A stretch of 64,000 bases of DNA from RHKX01 sp963823275 (GCA_963823275.1 CAWGKW010000002.1:558001-622000); one strand, 5' to 3'. Positions 39,183-48,842 are shown, numbered from the stretch's first letter. Numbers and translations: made by a program. The notes: generated from the sequence alone by a model not told the origin.

Positions 39183-40310
39183 ATGCAGGAGCGCCTCCTC
39201 GCCGAGAAGCTGATCGGCTATGACTCCTCCACGCCTGACGGCGTGCGACTCTGCGCGGGCTTCGTCAAGGGCTGGCTCGAGGCGCGGAAGATCCCGACTC
39301 GGCAGCTCAAGGTCCGCGACCTGCCGATCCTGATCGCGGAGGTCGGCCCGCCGGACGCTCCGCGGATCATCTTCCACGGGCATATCGACGTCGTTCCCGG
39401 CAGGGAGGGGCAGTTCGAGCCGACGCTCGAGGGCGATCGCCTCTACGGGCGCGGCGCCTATGACATGAAGGGCGCGGCGGCGGCGATGATGCTCGCCCTC
39501 GCCGACCTCCGTGAGCAGACGAACGTGCGGGTCCTGCTGGCGTTCGTTCCCGATGAGGAGACCGAGGAGGCGTTCGACCGCGGGACGGAGATTCTCGTCG
39601 ACGCCGGGTACACGGGCGAGTTCGCGATCACCGGCGAGCCGACCGACATGCTGATCGGGGTCGCGGCCAAGGGCGTCCTGGCCGTGCGGATCGAGGTCAG
39701 CGGCCGGGCCGCACACAGCTCGACCCCATGGGAGGGCGACAACGCGATCATCAAGGCCATCTCGGTGTTCCGCGGGATCGAATCGCTACCGTTCTCGCTT
39801 CAGTCATCCGAGCTATTCGACCGCCCGTCGATCAACCTCGGCCGGATCCTGGGCGGAGACGCATTGAACAAAGTGCCCGACACCTGCGTGATCGACGTTG
39901 ATATCCGATACCTGCCGGAGCAGGACCCCGAGGCGATCCTTCGCCAGATCTCCGCGATTCCGGATACCGAAGTCGTCTCGACCTTCCGCTGGCCGCCCGT
40001 CGACGTCGACCCCCATTCACCCTTCGTCCGAGCCCTCGGCGACGCGGCTCGGCCCAACCACGCCGACGAGGTGACCAGCGTCGGTCGTGACGGTGCCTCC
40101 GACGCGGTTGCGTTCATCCGTGCCGGAACCCCCGCGGTCGAGTTCGGCCCGATCGGCTGCGGCCACCACGGGCCCGAGGAATGGGTCTCGGTCTCATCGT
40201 TGGCCGCCTACCGTCGGACCCTTTGCGACTTCGCCCTCAGCGCCCCGATCAGCGCGTCTTCGCCGACGCCGTCACCTCCGCTGACCCCGCCCCAGAGCGT
40301 GGGACCGTGA
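39183..40310 (+). CDS. M20 family metallopeptidase (ArgE/DapE/ACY1 type)
   Basis: A 375-residue two-zinc hydrolase. Metal-binding motifs are IIFHGHIDVVPG (His, then catalytic Asp), LYGRGAYDMKGAAAAMML (bridging Asp), VPDEETEEAFDRG (general-base Glu and metal Glu) and a C-terminal EFGPIGCGHHGPEEWVSVSS (histidine). The dimerisation domain is between residues 175 and 290. Substrate could be succinyl-diaminopimelate, acetylornithine or another N-acylated amino acid; not resolvable here. ATG at 39183; its stop overlaps the GTG of the LCP gene. Confidence 0.88.
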   Translation: MQERLLAEKLIGYDSSTPDGVRLCAGFVKGWLEARKIPTRQLKVRDLPILIAEVGPPDAPRIIFHGHIDVVPGREGQFEPTLEGDRLYGRGAYDMKGAAAAMMLALADLREQTNVRVLLAFVPDEETEEAFDRGTEILVDAGYTGEFAITGEPTDMLIGVAAKGVLAVRIEVSGRAAHSSTPWEGDNAIIKAISVFRGIESLPFSLQSSELFDRPSINLGRILGGDALNKVPDTCVIDVDIRYLPEQDPEAILRQISAIPDTEVVSTFRWPPVDVDPHSPFVRALGDAARPNHADEVTSVGRDGASDAVAFIRAGTPAVEFGPIGCGHHGPEEWVSVSSLAAYRRTLCDFALSAPISASSPTPSPPLTPPQSVGP

Positions 40311-42357
40311 GCGACAACGATCCCGTGGATGGGGACGACGAGAAGGCCGAGGATCTCGATGGGACGGGCGCTCCTTCCGACGAGCCGGAGGACAAGGGCC
40401 TGGGCTTGACCGAGGAGTTCGCCCGGCTCGAGGAGGAGATCCAGCGGGAGGTCGGACGAACGCCCGAGCAGGCGGCCGGATCCGGGGATGCCGGCGAATC
40501 CGAGGGCGGAGATGAGGTTGCCGAGGACGGAGACGGGGTCGCCGCGGACGCCGAGCAGGCCTCGAGGGAGCCGGTGCAGTTCGACGAGACGGACTCCAGC
40601 GAATGGGTCGCCCCCCCGCCGGCGAGCGAGGGGACCGAGGAGTGGTCGAACGGCGAGGGGGATGGCGAGGAGCCCGAAGCGCCCGAGCCCGAGCCGGAGC
40701 CCGAGGAACCCGAGGAGCCCGAATCGGAGGAGGCTGCGATTCCCGCCGAGAAGGCCCCCTTCGAGCACACCGTCGTCCGGCATGGCCCGCCGCCGGTGCC
40801 GATCGCCGCCTACGCCGAGCCCGAAGAAGACCCGGAGATCAAGACGCCCGCCCTCTGGTGGCGGTTCATGACCGCTTCGGTGCTGATCGTCGTCGCCGTC
40901 GCCACCGCGGTCTCGCTGTCGGCTCTGCTCGCGCTGAACGGAATCGCCAGCGACCTGAACACGATCAAGGACTCCGAGAGGGTGATCGATCAGATCGAAC
41001 CGGGTGAGCCGCAGACGATCCTGATCGTCGGCTCCGACAAGCGCGCCGACACGCCCGGCGACCCGGGCCGCTCCGATACGACGATGCTCCTCCGGGTCGA
41101 CCCCGAGAAGGAGGTGCTCTCGCTGTTCTCGCTTGCCGCGCGACCTCAAGGTCGATATCGCCGGGGCCAATTACGGAGCCGCCAAGCTCAACGAGGCGTT
41201 CACCGTCGGCGGCGTGATCAAGACGGCCGCGACGGTGAAGGACCTGACCGGTCTCGAGATCAATCACATCGTCAACGTCGACTTCGAGGGCTTCGCCAAG
41301 GCCGTCGACGCGATCGGCTGCGTCTACGTCGACGTCGATCGGCACTACTTCAACGACAACTCGACCGCGCTCAGCTCGCTCGATACCTACGCCGAGATCA
41401 ACGTCAACGCCGGCTATCAGCGGCTCTGCGGTCAGAACGCACTCGACTACGTCCGCTATCGCCACACCGACACCGACATCGTTCGAGCCGCCCGCCAGCA
41501 GGACTTCCTCCGCAACGCTCGCTCGCAGGTGCCGGTCAGCGAGGTCCTGCCGATCATCGGCGGCAACAAGGGGAGCGACCTGATCGACATCTTCACCGAG
41601 TACACGTCCTCCGACATCAAGGACTCCGCCCAGATGGTCGAGGTGCTGAAGGCCTTCCTCGGACGTCCGCGACGTGCCGATCAACCAGATCAGCTTCGAC
41701 GGCACCCTCGGTCCGAGCTACGTGACCGCGACCCCCGAGCAGATCAAGAAGGCGGTCGATGAGTTCCTCAACGGCAAGGACACGCCTGGGCCGACCGGTG
41801 GCAAGGATGCGGTCACCGACGAGAGCAAGGGCAAGCCCAAGGATGAGAAGAAGCCGAAGCAGGAGGACCCGACCGACGGTGCCAACGTGATCCCGACCGC
41901 CGATCTTGCCGGGACGACCGGTGGAGTCGACAAGTTCGCCGCCTTCGGCCGGACCTCGGCCCGCCGCCTCAAGTTCCCGGTCTGGGTCCCGACCGAGGTC
42001 GTTCCCGGATCCATTTACAGCAACGAGTCGCGCCAGTACGAGATCAAGGACCTCGACGACAAGAGGAAAGAGGCCTACAAGCTGGTGATCCAATACACGA
42101 CCCCGTCGACCCTCCCCGAGTACTACGGCGTCCAGGGCACGACCTGGAGCGACCCCCCAATCCTCGATAAGCCCTCCGAGACCCGGACCATCGACGGCCG
42201 CGACTACGACATCTACTACGACGGCGACCGCGTCCGCATGGTCGCCTGGCACGACGAGGAGGACAACTCCTATTGGGTCAGCAACACCCTCGTGCAGACC
42301 CTCGACGAGCCCGACATGCTCGCGATCGCCCAGAGCATGGACGAGGCTCACGGGTAG
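40307..42357 (+). CDS. LytR-CpsA-Psr family cell-wall ligase with long acidic N-terminus (two +1 disruptions)
   Basis: About 682 residues. LCP enzymes move lipid-linked glycopolymers onto peptidoglycan. The N-terminal 180 residues are cytosolic and very acidic (DEPEDKGLGLTEEFARLEEE, then PEPEPEPEEPEEPESEEAA). One membrane helix lies at about 184-210 (FMTASVLIVVAVATAVSLSA), then the LCP domain: TILIVGSDKRADTPGDPGRS DTTMLLRVD, FSLPRDLKVDI, GANYGAAKLNEAFTVGG, IVNVDFEGFAKAVDAIGCVYVDV, and NALDYVRYRHTDTDIVRAARQQDF with catalytic arginines. A C-terminal LytR_C-like domain follows a lysine-rich linker. Extra bases near 41132-41135 and 41660-41662 break the frame. Confidence 0.87.
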
Positions 42358-42409
42358 GAGTTGAGGGTGGGGGAGGATTCGGGAGGTCGGCCAGCGAGGG
42401 GATTCTTCA

Positions 42410-42458
42410 ATCGGTCGTGTGATCGTGTTCCCTCACGGGTAGCAATGACACGACCGAT
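42410..42458. repeat. 11-base perfect inverted repeat downstream of the LCP gene
   Basis: ATCGGTCGTGT (42410-42420) and ACACGACCGAT (42448-42458) are perfect reverse complements separated by 27 bases. Without a T-run it is a weak terminator; arms of this length and spacing could also be an operator for the UDP-glucose dehydrogenase gene 170 bases downstream. Confidence 0.45.
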
Positions 42459-42566
42459 GGCCCACGCTCACGGATTTTCGCCTCGGGTCCGTCCTCGTGG
42501 ACGCTGACCCGCGGGTGGCGCGGGCGTGGGTCGACACCCGAGCGTCAGCGAGTGGTGCGATCCACC

Positions 42567-42583
42567 CCGCGGGGGCCCCGCGG
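42567..42583. promoter_or_regulatory. GC-only hairpin in the leader of the UDP-glucose dehydrogenase gene
   Basis: CCGCGGGG and CCCCGCGG arms around a single G (42567-42583) form an almost continuous palindrome about 48 bases before the ATG at 42631. In RNA it would be a very stable hairpin; it may slow transcription or be a protein-binding site. The remaining 273-base gap holds GC-rich short repeats but no gene. Confidence 0.35.
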
Positions 42584-42630
42584 TCGACGACTTCCGCCGA
42601 GACGGCCGCCGCTAAGTACTCTTCGCCGCC

Positions 42631-43919
42631 ATGTCTGAACCTGAAGATCAATTCGAGCCCGTCGGCGTCGTCGGCGTCGGCTGGGTCGGCCTCGTCACCG
42701 CCGCCTGCTTCGCATCCCAGGGCCACGAGGTCTGGGCGATGGACGTCGACGAGGAGAAGGTGACGAAGCTCGCGACGGGTGAGGTGACCTTCCACGAGCC
42801 CGGTCTTGGCGAGCTGGTCGTCGAGCACGCCGATCGTCTCCATTTCACGACATCGATGGACGAGTTGCTCGCCAACGCGCGGCTGCTCTTCTGCTGCGTC
42901 GACACGCCGCCGACCTACTCGGGCGACGCCGATCTCTCGCGGGTCAAGTCGGTGGTCGACCGGCTTCCCGACGATGCCGGCCATGCGCTCGTGATGAAGA
43001 GCACGGTTCCGTCCGGCACCGGCGAGTCGATCCGCCGTGACATGCCCGGGCTCTCCTACGTCTCCTGCCCGGAGTTCCTCAAGGAGGGCTCGGCCGTCGA
43101 GGACTTCCTCAACCCCGATCGCGTCGTCATCGGCGCCGACGACGGTGACGAATGGGCGGCGGACTCCGTTGACGGCCCTCTATGAGCCGCTGGGTGGCGA
43201 GATCGTGCGCACCGACGTCGCCAGCGCTGAGATGATCAAGCTCGCCTCCAACGCCTTCCTGGCGACCAAGATCTCCTTCATCAACGAGATCGCCAATGTC
43301 TGCGAGGAGGTCGGCGCCGACGTCACCGAGGTCGCCCGCGGCATGGGCCTCGACGATCGCATCGGCGGCGCCTTCTTGAACGCGGGGATCGGCTACGGCG
43401 GAAGTTGCTTCCCGAAGGACGTCTCGGCCCTCAAGCAGCTCGCGGGCAACTCCGGCTACCACTTCCAGCTCCTCAACTCGGTCATCGAGGTCAACGAGCT
43501 GCAGAAGCGGCGGGTGATCGGCAAGCTGACCAAGCACCTCGGTTCGCTCGGTTGGCAAGCGGATCGCGCTGCTCGGCCTGGCGTTCAAGCCGAACACCGA
43601 CGACATGCGAGAGGCCTCGAGCCTGGTGCTCTCGGCTCGACTGCAGGGCGAGGGGGCGGTGGTCGTCGCCTACGACCCGGTGGCAACCGACGCCGCCTCG
43701 GGTCTACTCACGTCGACCGAGTTCGCGGCCACCGCGGCAGCAGCGCTGAATGGCGCCGACGGGGCGATTCTGGTCACCGAGTGGGCCGAGTTCGGTGATC
43801 TCGACTGGCCGACGCTGGCTGAGGAGATGCGGACACCGCTGGTGGTCGACGGGCGCAACTTCCTCGATCCCGAGACGCTTCGCGGGGCCGGCTTCATCTA
43901 CGAGGGCATCGGCCGCTGA
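42631..43919 (+). CDS. UDP-glucose/UDP-mannuronate-type dehydrogenase (two +1 disruptions)
   Basis: About 428 residues after joining three frames; UDP-glucose 6-dehydrogenase family, which oxidises a nucleotide sugar to its uronic acid with two NAD. N-terminal nucleotide fold VGVVGVGWVGLVTAACFASQ; CCVDTPPTYSGDADLSRVKS; VMKSTVPSGTGE; CPEFLKEGSAVEDFLNPDRV; the conserved lysine/asparagine helix EMIKLASNAFLATKISFINE; the catalytic cysteine GYGGSCFPKDVSAL; and LLGLAFKPNTDDMREASS. Extra bases near 43168-43171 and 43551-43554. The neighbouring nucleotidyltransferases support a polysaccharide role. Confidence 0.88.
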
Positions 43920-44002
43920 GCCGACGCCGGGTGGGGGCCGACCGCTCGACCGCGCGACGGTGTAGAACCTGACCTCATGTCCGCGGTCGAAGGGGATACG
44001 AA

Positions 44003-45088
44003 TTGCAGGCGTTGATCCTGGTCGGAGGGCACGGCACGCGTCTGCGGCCCGTCACGCTGACGGTGCCCAAACCGGTGATCCCCCTCGTCGATCGCCCCTT
44101 CATGGGTTACATGATCGATTGGCTGGGTCGCCACGGCGTCGATGACATCGTCATGGCCTGCGGTTTCCTTCCAGACGGGATCCGCGAGGTCCTCGGGGAC
44201 GGCGGCCCCGACGGCCCCCGCCTGCGCTACGTCGAGGAGCCTGAGCCACGCGGCACGGCCGGCGCCATCAAGTACGCCGAGGACCTGCTCGAGGACCGCT
44301 TCTTCGCTCTCAACGGCGACGTCCTGACCGATCTCGACCTGACCGCGCTGCTCGAGCAGCACGAGGGCAGCGGCGCCCGGGCGACCCTCGCGCTCTATCC
44401 GGTCGACGACCCATCGGCGTATGGGCTCGTCCGCCGGAGACCGGACGGGGAGATCATCGAGTTTCTCGAGAAGCCCGATCCGTCCCAGATCGACACCGAC
44501 GAGATCTCGGCGGGCGCCTATGTGCTCGAGAGGGAGGTGCTCGACCTGGTCGCCCCCGGCATGGACGTCTCGATCGAGCGGGAGGTCTTCCCCCAGCTGG
44601 TCGGCAACGGCCTCTACTCGCGACGCCTCGAGGGCTACTGGATGGACATCGGCACACCCGAGCGCTACCTCGATGCCTGCTGGGACATCCTCGAGCGCAA
44701 GGTGGAGTCCGAGCCCGGGAAGCTCGTGGACGACCTCGGGCGCTTCGTCGATCCGTCCGCAACCGTGGACCCGAGCGCCGAGGTCTCAGCCCACAGCTTC
44801 GTCGAGGCGAACGCCATGATCGCTGCCGACGTCGAGGTCGGCCCGAAGGCGGTGATCGGGCTCGGCACGACGGTCGGCGCCGGCGCGCTGATCGAGGCCT
44901 CGGCCCTGCACCCCGGTTGTTTCATCGGCGACCGGGCGGTCGTCCGCGGCTCGATCCTCGCGGAGGGCTGCGTCATCGAGGCCGGCGCTCTCGTGCCCTA
45001 CGGATCGGTCATCGGTGCAGGGGCGACCGTCACCGCAGCGGCCGACCTTCAGCCCGGAGCCCGCGTGCAACCCGAGGAGACCGTATGA
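44003..45088 (+). CDS. Mannose-1-phosphate guanylyltransferase-like nucleotidyltransferase
   Basis: A 361-residue sugar nucleotidyltransferase with a left-handed beta-helix tail. The signature MQALILVGGHGTRLRPVTLT with PKPVIPLVDRPFMGYMIDWL binds the nucleoside triphosphate; further landmarks are EPEPRGTAGAIKYAED, FALNGDVLTDLDL and GYWMDIGTPERYLDA. Hexapeptide repeats from about residue 245 (VDPSAEVSAHSFVEANAMIA, VGPKAVIGLGTTVGAGALIE) form the tail. It resembles GDP-mannose or glucose-1-P thymidylyl/uridylyl enzymes; specificity is inferred from the isomerase next door. TTG start after AAGGGGA. Confidence 0.85.
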   Translation: MQALILVGGHGTRLRPVTLTVPKPVIPLVDRPFMGYMIDWLGRHGVDDIVMACGFLPDGIREVLGDGGPDGPRLRYVEEPEPRGTAGAIKYAEDLLEDRFFALNGDVLTDLDLTALLEQHEGSGARATLALYPVDDPSAYGLVRRRPDGEIIEFLEKPDPSQIDTDEISAGAYVLEREVLDLVAPGMDVSIEREVFPQLVGNGLYSRRLEGYWMDIGTPERYLDACWDILERKVESEPGKLVDDLGRFVDPSATVDPSAEVSAHSFVEANAMIAADVEVGPKAVIGLGTTVGAGALIEASALHPGCFIGDRAVVRGSILAEGCVIEAGALVPYGSVIGAGATVTAAADLQPGARVQPEETV

Positions 45089-46128
45089 GCGGCTCCGACC
45101 TGGCCGAGCGGGTCGATGCCCTCGACTCGGGCGACCAGCTCGACGCTGCGCTGTCGCTGCCCGACTACCTGCGCGACGCCCTCTGGCGGGTCGCGTCGGC
45201 GAAGATCGCACCGCTGGAATCCAGCGGGCTCGTGGTCTGCGGGATGGGTGGATCGGCGATCGGCGGCGACCTCGCGGCCGCCGCGCTCGGCTCGCGCCTA
45301 TCGAAGCCGCTCGACGTGGTCCGCGGCTACGCGGTCCCGCCCTGGACTCCACCCGATCGGATCATCTTCTGCTCCAGCTACTCGGGCAAGACCGAGGAGA
45401 CCCTTGGTTGCTACGCGGCCGCCGAGGCCGTGGGGGCACAGCGGATCGTCGCGACCACCGGCGGCACGATCGGCGAGCTCGCCCGCCGCGACGGTGTCCC
45501 CGTGATCGGGATGCCCGCCGGGCTGCAGCCGCGCGCGGCCGTCGGCTACACGTTCGCGATCGCCGCGGAGGTCGCCGCCCTGGCCGGTGCAGGTCCGGTG
45601 ATCAGGACCGAGATCGACAGCTCTTCAGCGCACCTCGAGGCCGCTCGTGACTCGCTGCTCGTCATTGCCGAGGAGGTGGCCGAGCGTTTGCAGGGGTCGG
45701 TTCCGCTGCTCTACGGATGCGGGCTGACCGCTCCAGTCGCCTACCGCTGGAAGTGCCAGATCAACGAGAACGCCAAGCTGCCCGCCTTCGAGCACTCTCT
45801 CCCTGAGATGGATCACAACGAGATCGTCGGCTGGGCCGGTGGGAAAGGGCCCGCAGGGGATGGGCCGGCTTACAGTGCGGTCTTCCTCGAAGACCAGGAC
45901 CAACATCCGCGTGAGCGCCAGCGGGTCGAGCTGACCTCTGAGCTGATCGCCGAACGCGCCCACGACGTGATCAGGATCGAGACGGAGGGCGAGACGCGAA
46001 CCGAGCGGCTGCTCTGGTCGGTGATGCTGGGCGACTTGATCTCGCTAGAGCTCGCCGCGCGCGAGGGCGTCGACCCGACCCCGGTCGACGTGATCGAGAA
46101 CCTCAAGGAGCGTCTGGGCAGACCATGA
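45085..46128 (+). CDS. Bifunctional phosphoglucose/phosphomannose isomerase (SIS domains)
   Basis: A 347-residue sugar-isomerase protein that interconverts fructose 6-phosphate with glucose 6-phosphate and mannose 6-phosphate. Two SIS domains: LVVCGMGGSAIGGDLAAAAL with FCSSYSGKTEETLGCYAAA in the first, and LYGCGLTAPVAYRWKCQINE with NAKLPAFEHSLPEMDHNEIV (active-site Glu and His) in the second. Shorter than classical PGI and typical of the archaeal/actinobacterial Pgi-Pmi group. Overlaps both nucleotidyltransferase neighbours by four bases, so the three are one translational unit supplying GDP-mannose-type precursors. Confidence 0.9.
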   Translation: MSGSDLAERVDALDSGDQLDAALSLPDYLRDALWRVASAKIAPLESSGLVVCGMGGSAIGGDLAAAALGSRLSKPLDVVRGYAVPPWTPPDRIIFCSSYSGKTEETLGCYAAAEAVGAQRIVATTGGTIGELARRDGVPVIGMPAGLQPRAAVGYTFAIAAEVAALAGAGPVIRTEIDSSSAHLEAARDSLLVIAEEVAERLQGSVPLLYGCGLTAPVAYRWKCQINENAKLPAFEHSLPEMDHNEIVGWAGGKGPAGDGPAYSAVFLEDQDQHPRERQRVELTSELIAERAHDVIRIETEGETRTERLLWSVMLGDLISLELAAREGVDPTPVDVIENLKERLGRP

Positions 46129-47141
46129 GAGCCATGGTCATGGCGGCGGGCCTCGGCACGAGGCTGAGGCCGATCACCCGCGCGATCCCAAAGCCCGCCG
46201 TCCCGGTCGGCAACGTCGCCATCGTCGAGCAGCTCGTCAGGCTGCTTGGGCTGCACGGAGTCGACCAGGTGATCGCCAACCTGCACTGGTTTCCCGAGCA
46301 GGTCGAGCGACGCCTCGGAGACGGCTCCGCCCTCGGAGTGGAGGTCTCCTTTCAATACGAGGAGGAGCTCCTGGGAACGGCGGGCGGGGTCCGAAACGTC
46401 GCTGACTTCCTCGCCGGGGGTGATGACGACGTCTTCCTAGTCCTCGCCGGCGACGCGCTCACCGATATCGACCTGAGCGCGCTCGCGGCGGCTCACCGCG
46501 CCAACGACGGCGTCGCCACCCTGGCGGTCAAGAAGGTTCCCGACGTGAGCGAGTACGGGGTGATCGTGACCGGGGCCGACGGCAGGGTTCAGGGATTTCA
46601 GGAGAAGCCGGACCCCGCGGAGGCCCTCTCCGATCTCGTCAACTGCATGGTCTACGCGTTCAGCCCGGAGGTCTTCGACCACTTCCCCCGCGACGAGATG
46701 CCCGATCCCGTCGACTTCGCGCACGATGTCTTTCCGGCGTTGCTGGCTGATGACGTTCCCTTCTACGTGCAGGAGATCGACTCCTACTGGAACGACATCG
46801 GGACGCTTCCCGAGTACCTGCAGGGCAACTTCGATGCGATCGAGGGCAGGGTGGAGATGCCGCGGCTGGGTGGCACGTTCGCCCATGGGGAGGCCCCCGC
46901 GGAGCTCGAGCTTCCCGACGACGTCGAGGTCGAGGGCGCGGTGCTGTTCGGCCATGGCTGCCGAATCGGCGCGGGTGCATCCCTCGTCGGACCGCTGGTG
47001 ATCGGTGCCGGCGCGACGATAGGAAGCGGGGCCCAGGTCAAGGAGTCGTTGCTGCTCCCCGGTGCCCAGGTGGCAGACGGCGGCGTCCTGGCTCGAGGTA
47101 TCGCCGGCGATTCGGCCCGGCTCGCGTCGGGCGATTGGTAG
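46125..47141 (+). CDS. Second sugar-phosphate nucleotidyltransferase
   Basis: A 338-residue nucleotidyltransferase paralogous to the one at 44003. MRAMVMAAGLGTRLRPITRA with PKPAVPVGNVAIVEQLVRLL, LLGTAGGVRNVADFL, VLAGDALTDIDLSAL, GFQEKPDPAEALSD and SYWNDIGTLPEYLQGNFDAI. The hexapeptide tail is shorter (AVLFGHGCRIGAGASLVGPL, VIGAGATIGSGAQVKESLLL). Similar to mannose-1-P guanylyltransferases and glucose-1-P cytidylyl/thymidylyl enzymes. Presence of two such enzymes around the isomerase suggests two activated sugars from one hexose phosphate pool. Confidence 0.85.
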   Translation: MRAMVMAAGLGTRLRPITRAIPKPAVPVGNVAIVEQLVRLLGLHGVDQVIANLHWFPEQVERRLGDGSALGVEVSFQYEEELLGTAGGVRNVADFLAGGDDDVFLVLAGDALTDIDLSALAAAHRANDGVATLAVKKVPDVSEYGVIVTGADGRVQGFQEKPDPAEALSDLVNCMVYAFSPEVFDHFPRDEMPDPVDFAHDVFPALLADDVPFYVQEIDSYWNDIGTLPEYLQGNFDAIEGRVEMPRLGGTFAHGEAPAELELPDDVEVEGAVLFGHGCRIGAGASLVGPLVIGAGATIGSGAQVKESLLLPGAQVADGGVLARGIAGDSARLASGDW

Positions 47142-47151
47142 GAATCGGCCG

Positions 47152-48042
47152 ATGAGCGGACGGAGGCGAATCGTCCGGGTTCCGGCCTCCTCCGCGAACC
47201 TGGGGCCGGGCTACGACGTCCTCGGGGCTGCGCTGGCTTTCGAATTGGAGCTCGAGGTCGCCGAGACCGGCACCTTCATGATCGAATCGGAGGGCTTCAG
47301 AGCCCCCGCCGACCGCAGCAACCTGATCGTGCGGGCGTTCGAACACCTGTATCCCGCCGACGGCATCGGCTTTCGGGTCCGCAGCGAGATCCCGCTCGCT
47401 CGCGGCCTCGGCTCCAGCGCGTCGGCGATCGTGGCCGGCCTGCTCGCCGCCGACCACATGTTCGAGCTCGCGATCGACCGGGAGGGGATCCTCGCCCACG
47501 CGACCGAGCTCGAGGGTCACCCCGACAACGCCGCAGCCGCCCTCTACGGCGGGGTCACTCTCTGCCCGCCGCGAATCGAGGGGGAGCCGCCGCCGTCGCC
47601 GGTTCAGCTGACCCCTCCGGAGGGGGTGGAGGGAATCCTCGTGATCCCCCACGAGGAGGTCTCCACCAGCGCCGCCCGCGCGGCGATGCCCGACGAGCTG
47701 CCGATCGCCGATGTCACCCACAACATCGCCGCGGCCGCGCAGCTGGTGCTCGGGATCGAGCGGTCCGACCTGGGCCTGATCGGCAGCGGGCTCGCCGATC
47801 GCGTCCATCAACCCCGCCGGGCGCACCTCTACCCCCGCTCGATGGAGCTGGTCGAGCGAGCCGAGGAGTGGGGGGCGCTCGGGGCAACGATCTCGGGAGC
47901 CGGGCCCACGGTTCTGGTCTGGACCTTCTGGCAGTCGGGTCCCGGCCTGCTCGCCAAGCTCGATGAGTTCGCGGCCGGCTGGGCCGACGTGAGGAGGGCG
48001 CAGTTCTCCCCCCGCGGCGCTCGGGTCGAGATCCCCAGCTAG
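47152..48042 (+). CDS. thrB: Homoserine kinase
   Basis: A 296-residue GHMP kinase that phosphorylates homoserine in threonine synthesis. VRVPASSANLGPGYDVLGAAL is the homoserine-kinase opening; the ATP loop is EIPLARGLGSSASAIVAGLL; the domain also has LEGHPDNAAAALYGGVTLC and GALGATISGAGPTVLVW. It sits 10 bases after the nucleotidyltransferase gene, away from thrA/thrC, and its stop overlaps the convergent ParA-like gene by four bases. Another GHMP sugar kinase is less likely because of the homoserine-kinase-specific opening. Confidence 0.88.
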   Translation: MSGRRRIVRVPASSANLGPGYDVLGAALAFELELEVAETGTFMIESEGFRAPADRSNLIVRAFEHLYPADGIGFRVRSEIPLARGLGSSASAIVAGLLAADHMFELAIDREGILAHATELEGHPDNAAAALYGGVTLCPPRIEGEPPPSPVQLTPPEGVEGILVIPHEEVSTSAARAAMPDELPIADVTHNIAAAAQLVLGIERSDLGLIGSGLADRVHQPRRAHLYPRSMELVERAEEWGALGATISGAGPTVLVWTFWQSGPGLLAKLDEFAAGWADVRRAQFSPRGARVEIPS

Positions 48043-48842
48043 CTCAGCAGTCGGGCGGGCAGGGTGTCCTGGCGGACCTGCCCGAGCCGGCGCACCCTAT
48101 CGTCCATGCCGAGCCTGCCCAGCATCTCGGCCGCGAGGTCGATGTAGTCGACCCCGCGCTCGGGTCGGTAGTCGAGGATCGGCCGGGCCCGCTCGGCGGA
48201 TTCCGCGTAGGCGATCGACTGGCGGATCACCGTGTCGAAGACCTTGCCGGGGAATCGCGCGTCGAGCGCTTCGAGCGTCTGCTTCGCGTGCCTCGTGCGC
48301 ATGTTCGCGATGTTGAGCAGGACGCCGAGCAGCTCGAGTTCGGGGTTGAGCGTGTCGCGGGCCAGGTCGAAGATCTGCATCGCCTGTTCGACCCCCTGCA
48401 GCGAGAAGTGCTGGGCCTGGGTCGAGAGGAGCGCATGAGTCGATGCGACGAGGGCGTTGACGGTCAGCAGCCCGAGCGTGGGTGGGCAGTCGATCAGGAT
48501 CACGTCGTGACGCCGCTTGAGCTCCCGGAGGGCGTTCCGCATCGTCACCTCGCGTCCGATCTTGCCTGCGAGGACGAGCTCGGACTCGGCAAGCCCGAGG
48601 TTGGCCGGGATCACGCCCGCGTGGACGGCATCGGTGGCCTTCACGGTGCCGCCGAGCACCTCCGCCAGCGTCGGCTCGGCCCCCGGGTCGACGTCGAAGT
48701 AGTCGGAGAGGTTGCCCTGGGGATCGGCGTCGATCGACAGCACGTCGAGTCCGACGCGCTCGAACACGTCAGCGAGTGACCGGACCGTCGTGGTCTTCCC
48801 GGTGCCCCCCTTCTGGGAGAGCACGGCAATCGTCACCGACAT
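48039..48842 (-). CDS. ParA/Soj-family ATPase
   Basis: A 267-residue ParA-type ATPase. Deviant Walker A is VLSQKGGTGKTTTVRSLADV, followed by VLSIDADPQGNLSDYFDV and DVILIDCPPTLGLLTVNALV. No parB is adjacent and no N-terminal DNA-binding domain precedes the P-loop, so it may be a chromosomal Soj-like or an orphan protein positioning other cargo. Start MSVTIAVLSQKGG at 48842; the longer upstream frame is arginine-rich and runs over other genes. A zinc-ribbon gene lies upstream on the same strand. Confidence 0.88.
   Translation of the reverse strand: MSVTIAVLSQKGGTGKTTTVRSLADVFERVGLDVLSIDADPQGNLSDYFDVDPGAEPTLAEVLGGTVKATDAVHAGVIPANLGLAESELVLAGKIGREVTMRNALRELKRRHDVILIDCPPTLGLLTVNALVASTHALLSTQAQHFSLQGVEQAMQIFDLARDTLNPELELLGVLLNIANMRTRHAKQTLEALDARFPGKVFDTVIRQSIAYAESAERARPILDYRPERGVDYIDLAAEMLGRLGMDDRVRRLGQVRQDTLPARLLS

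Noticed and set aside
42361..42630. tRNA or small RNA gene in the gap before UDP-glucose dehydrogenase
   Set aside because: No T-loop GTTCGA-type sequence or cloverleaf could be found; only inverted repeats.
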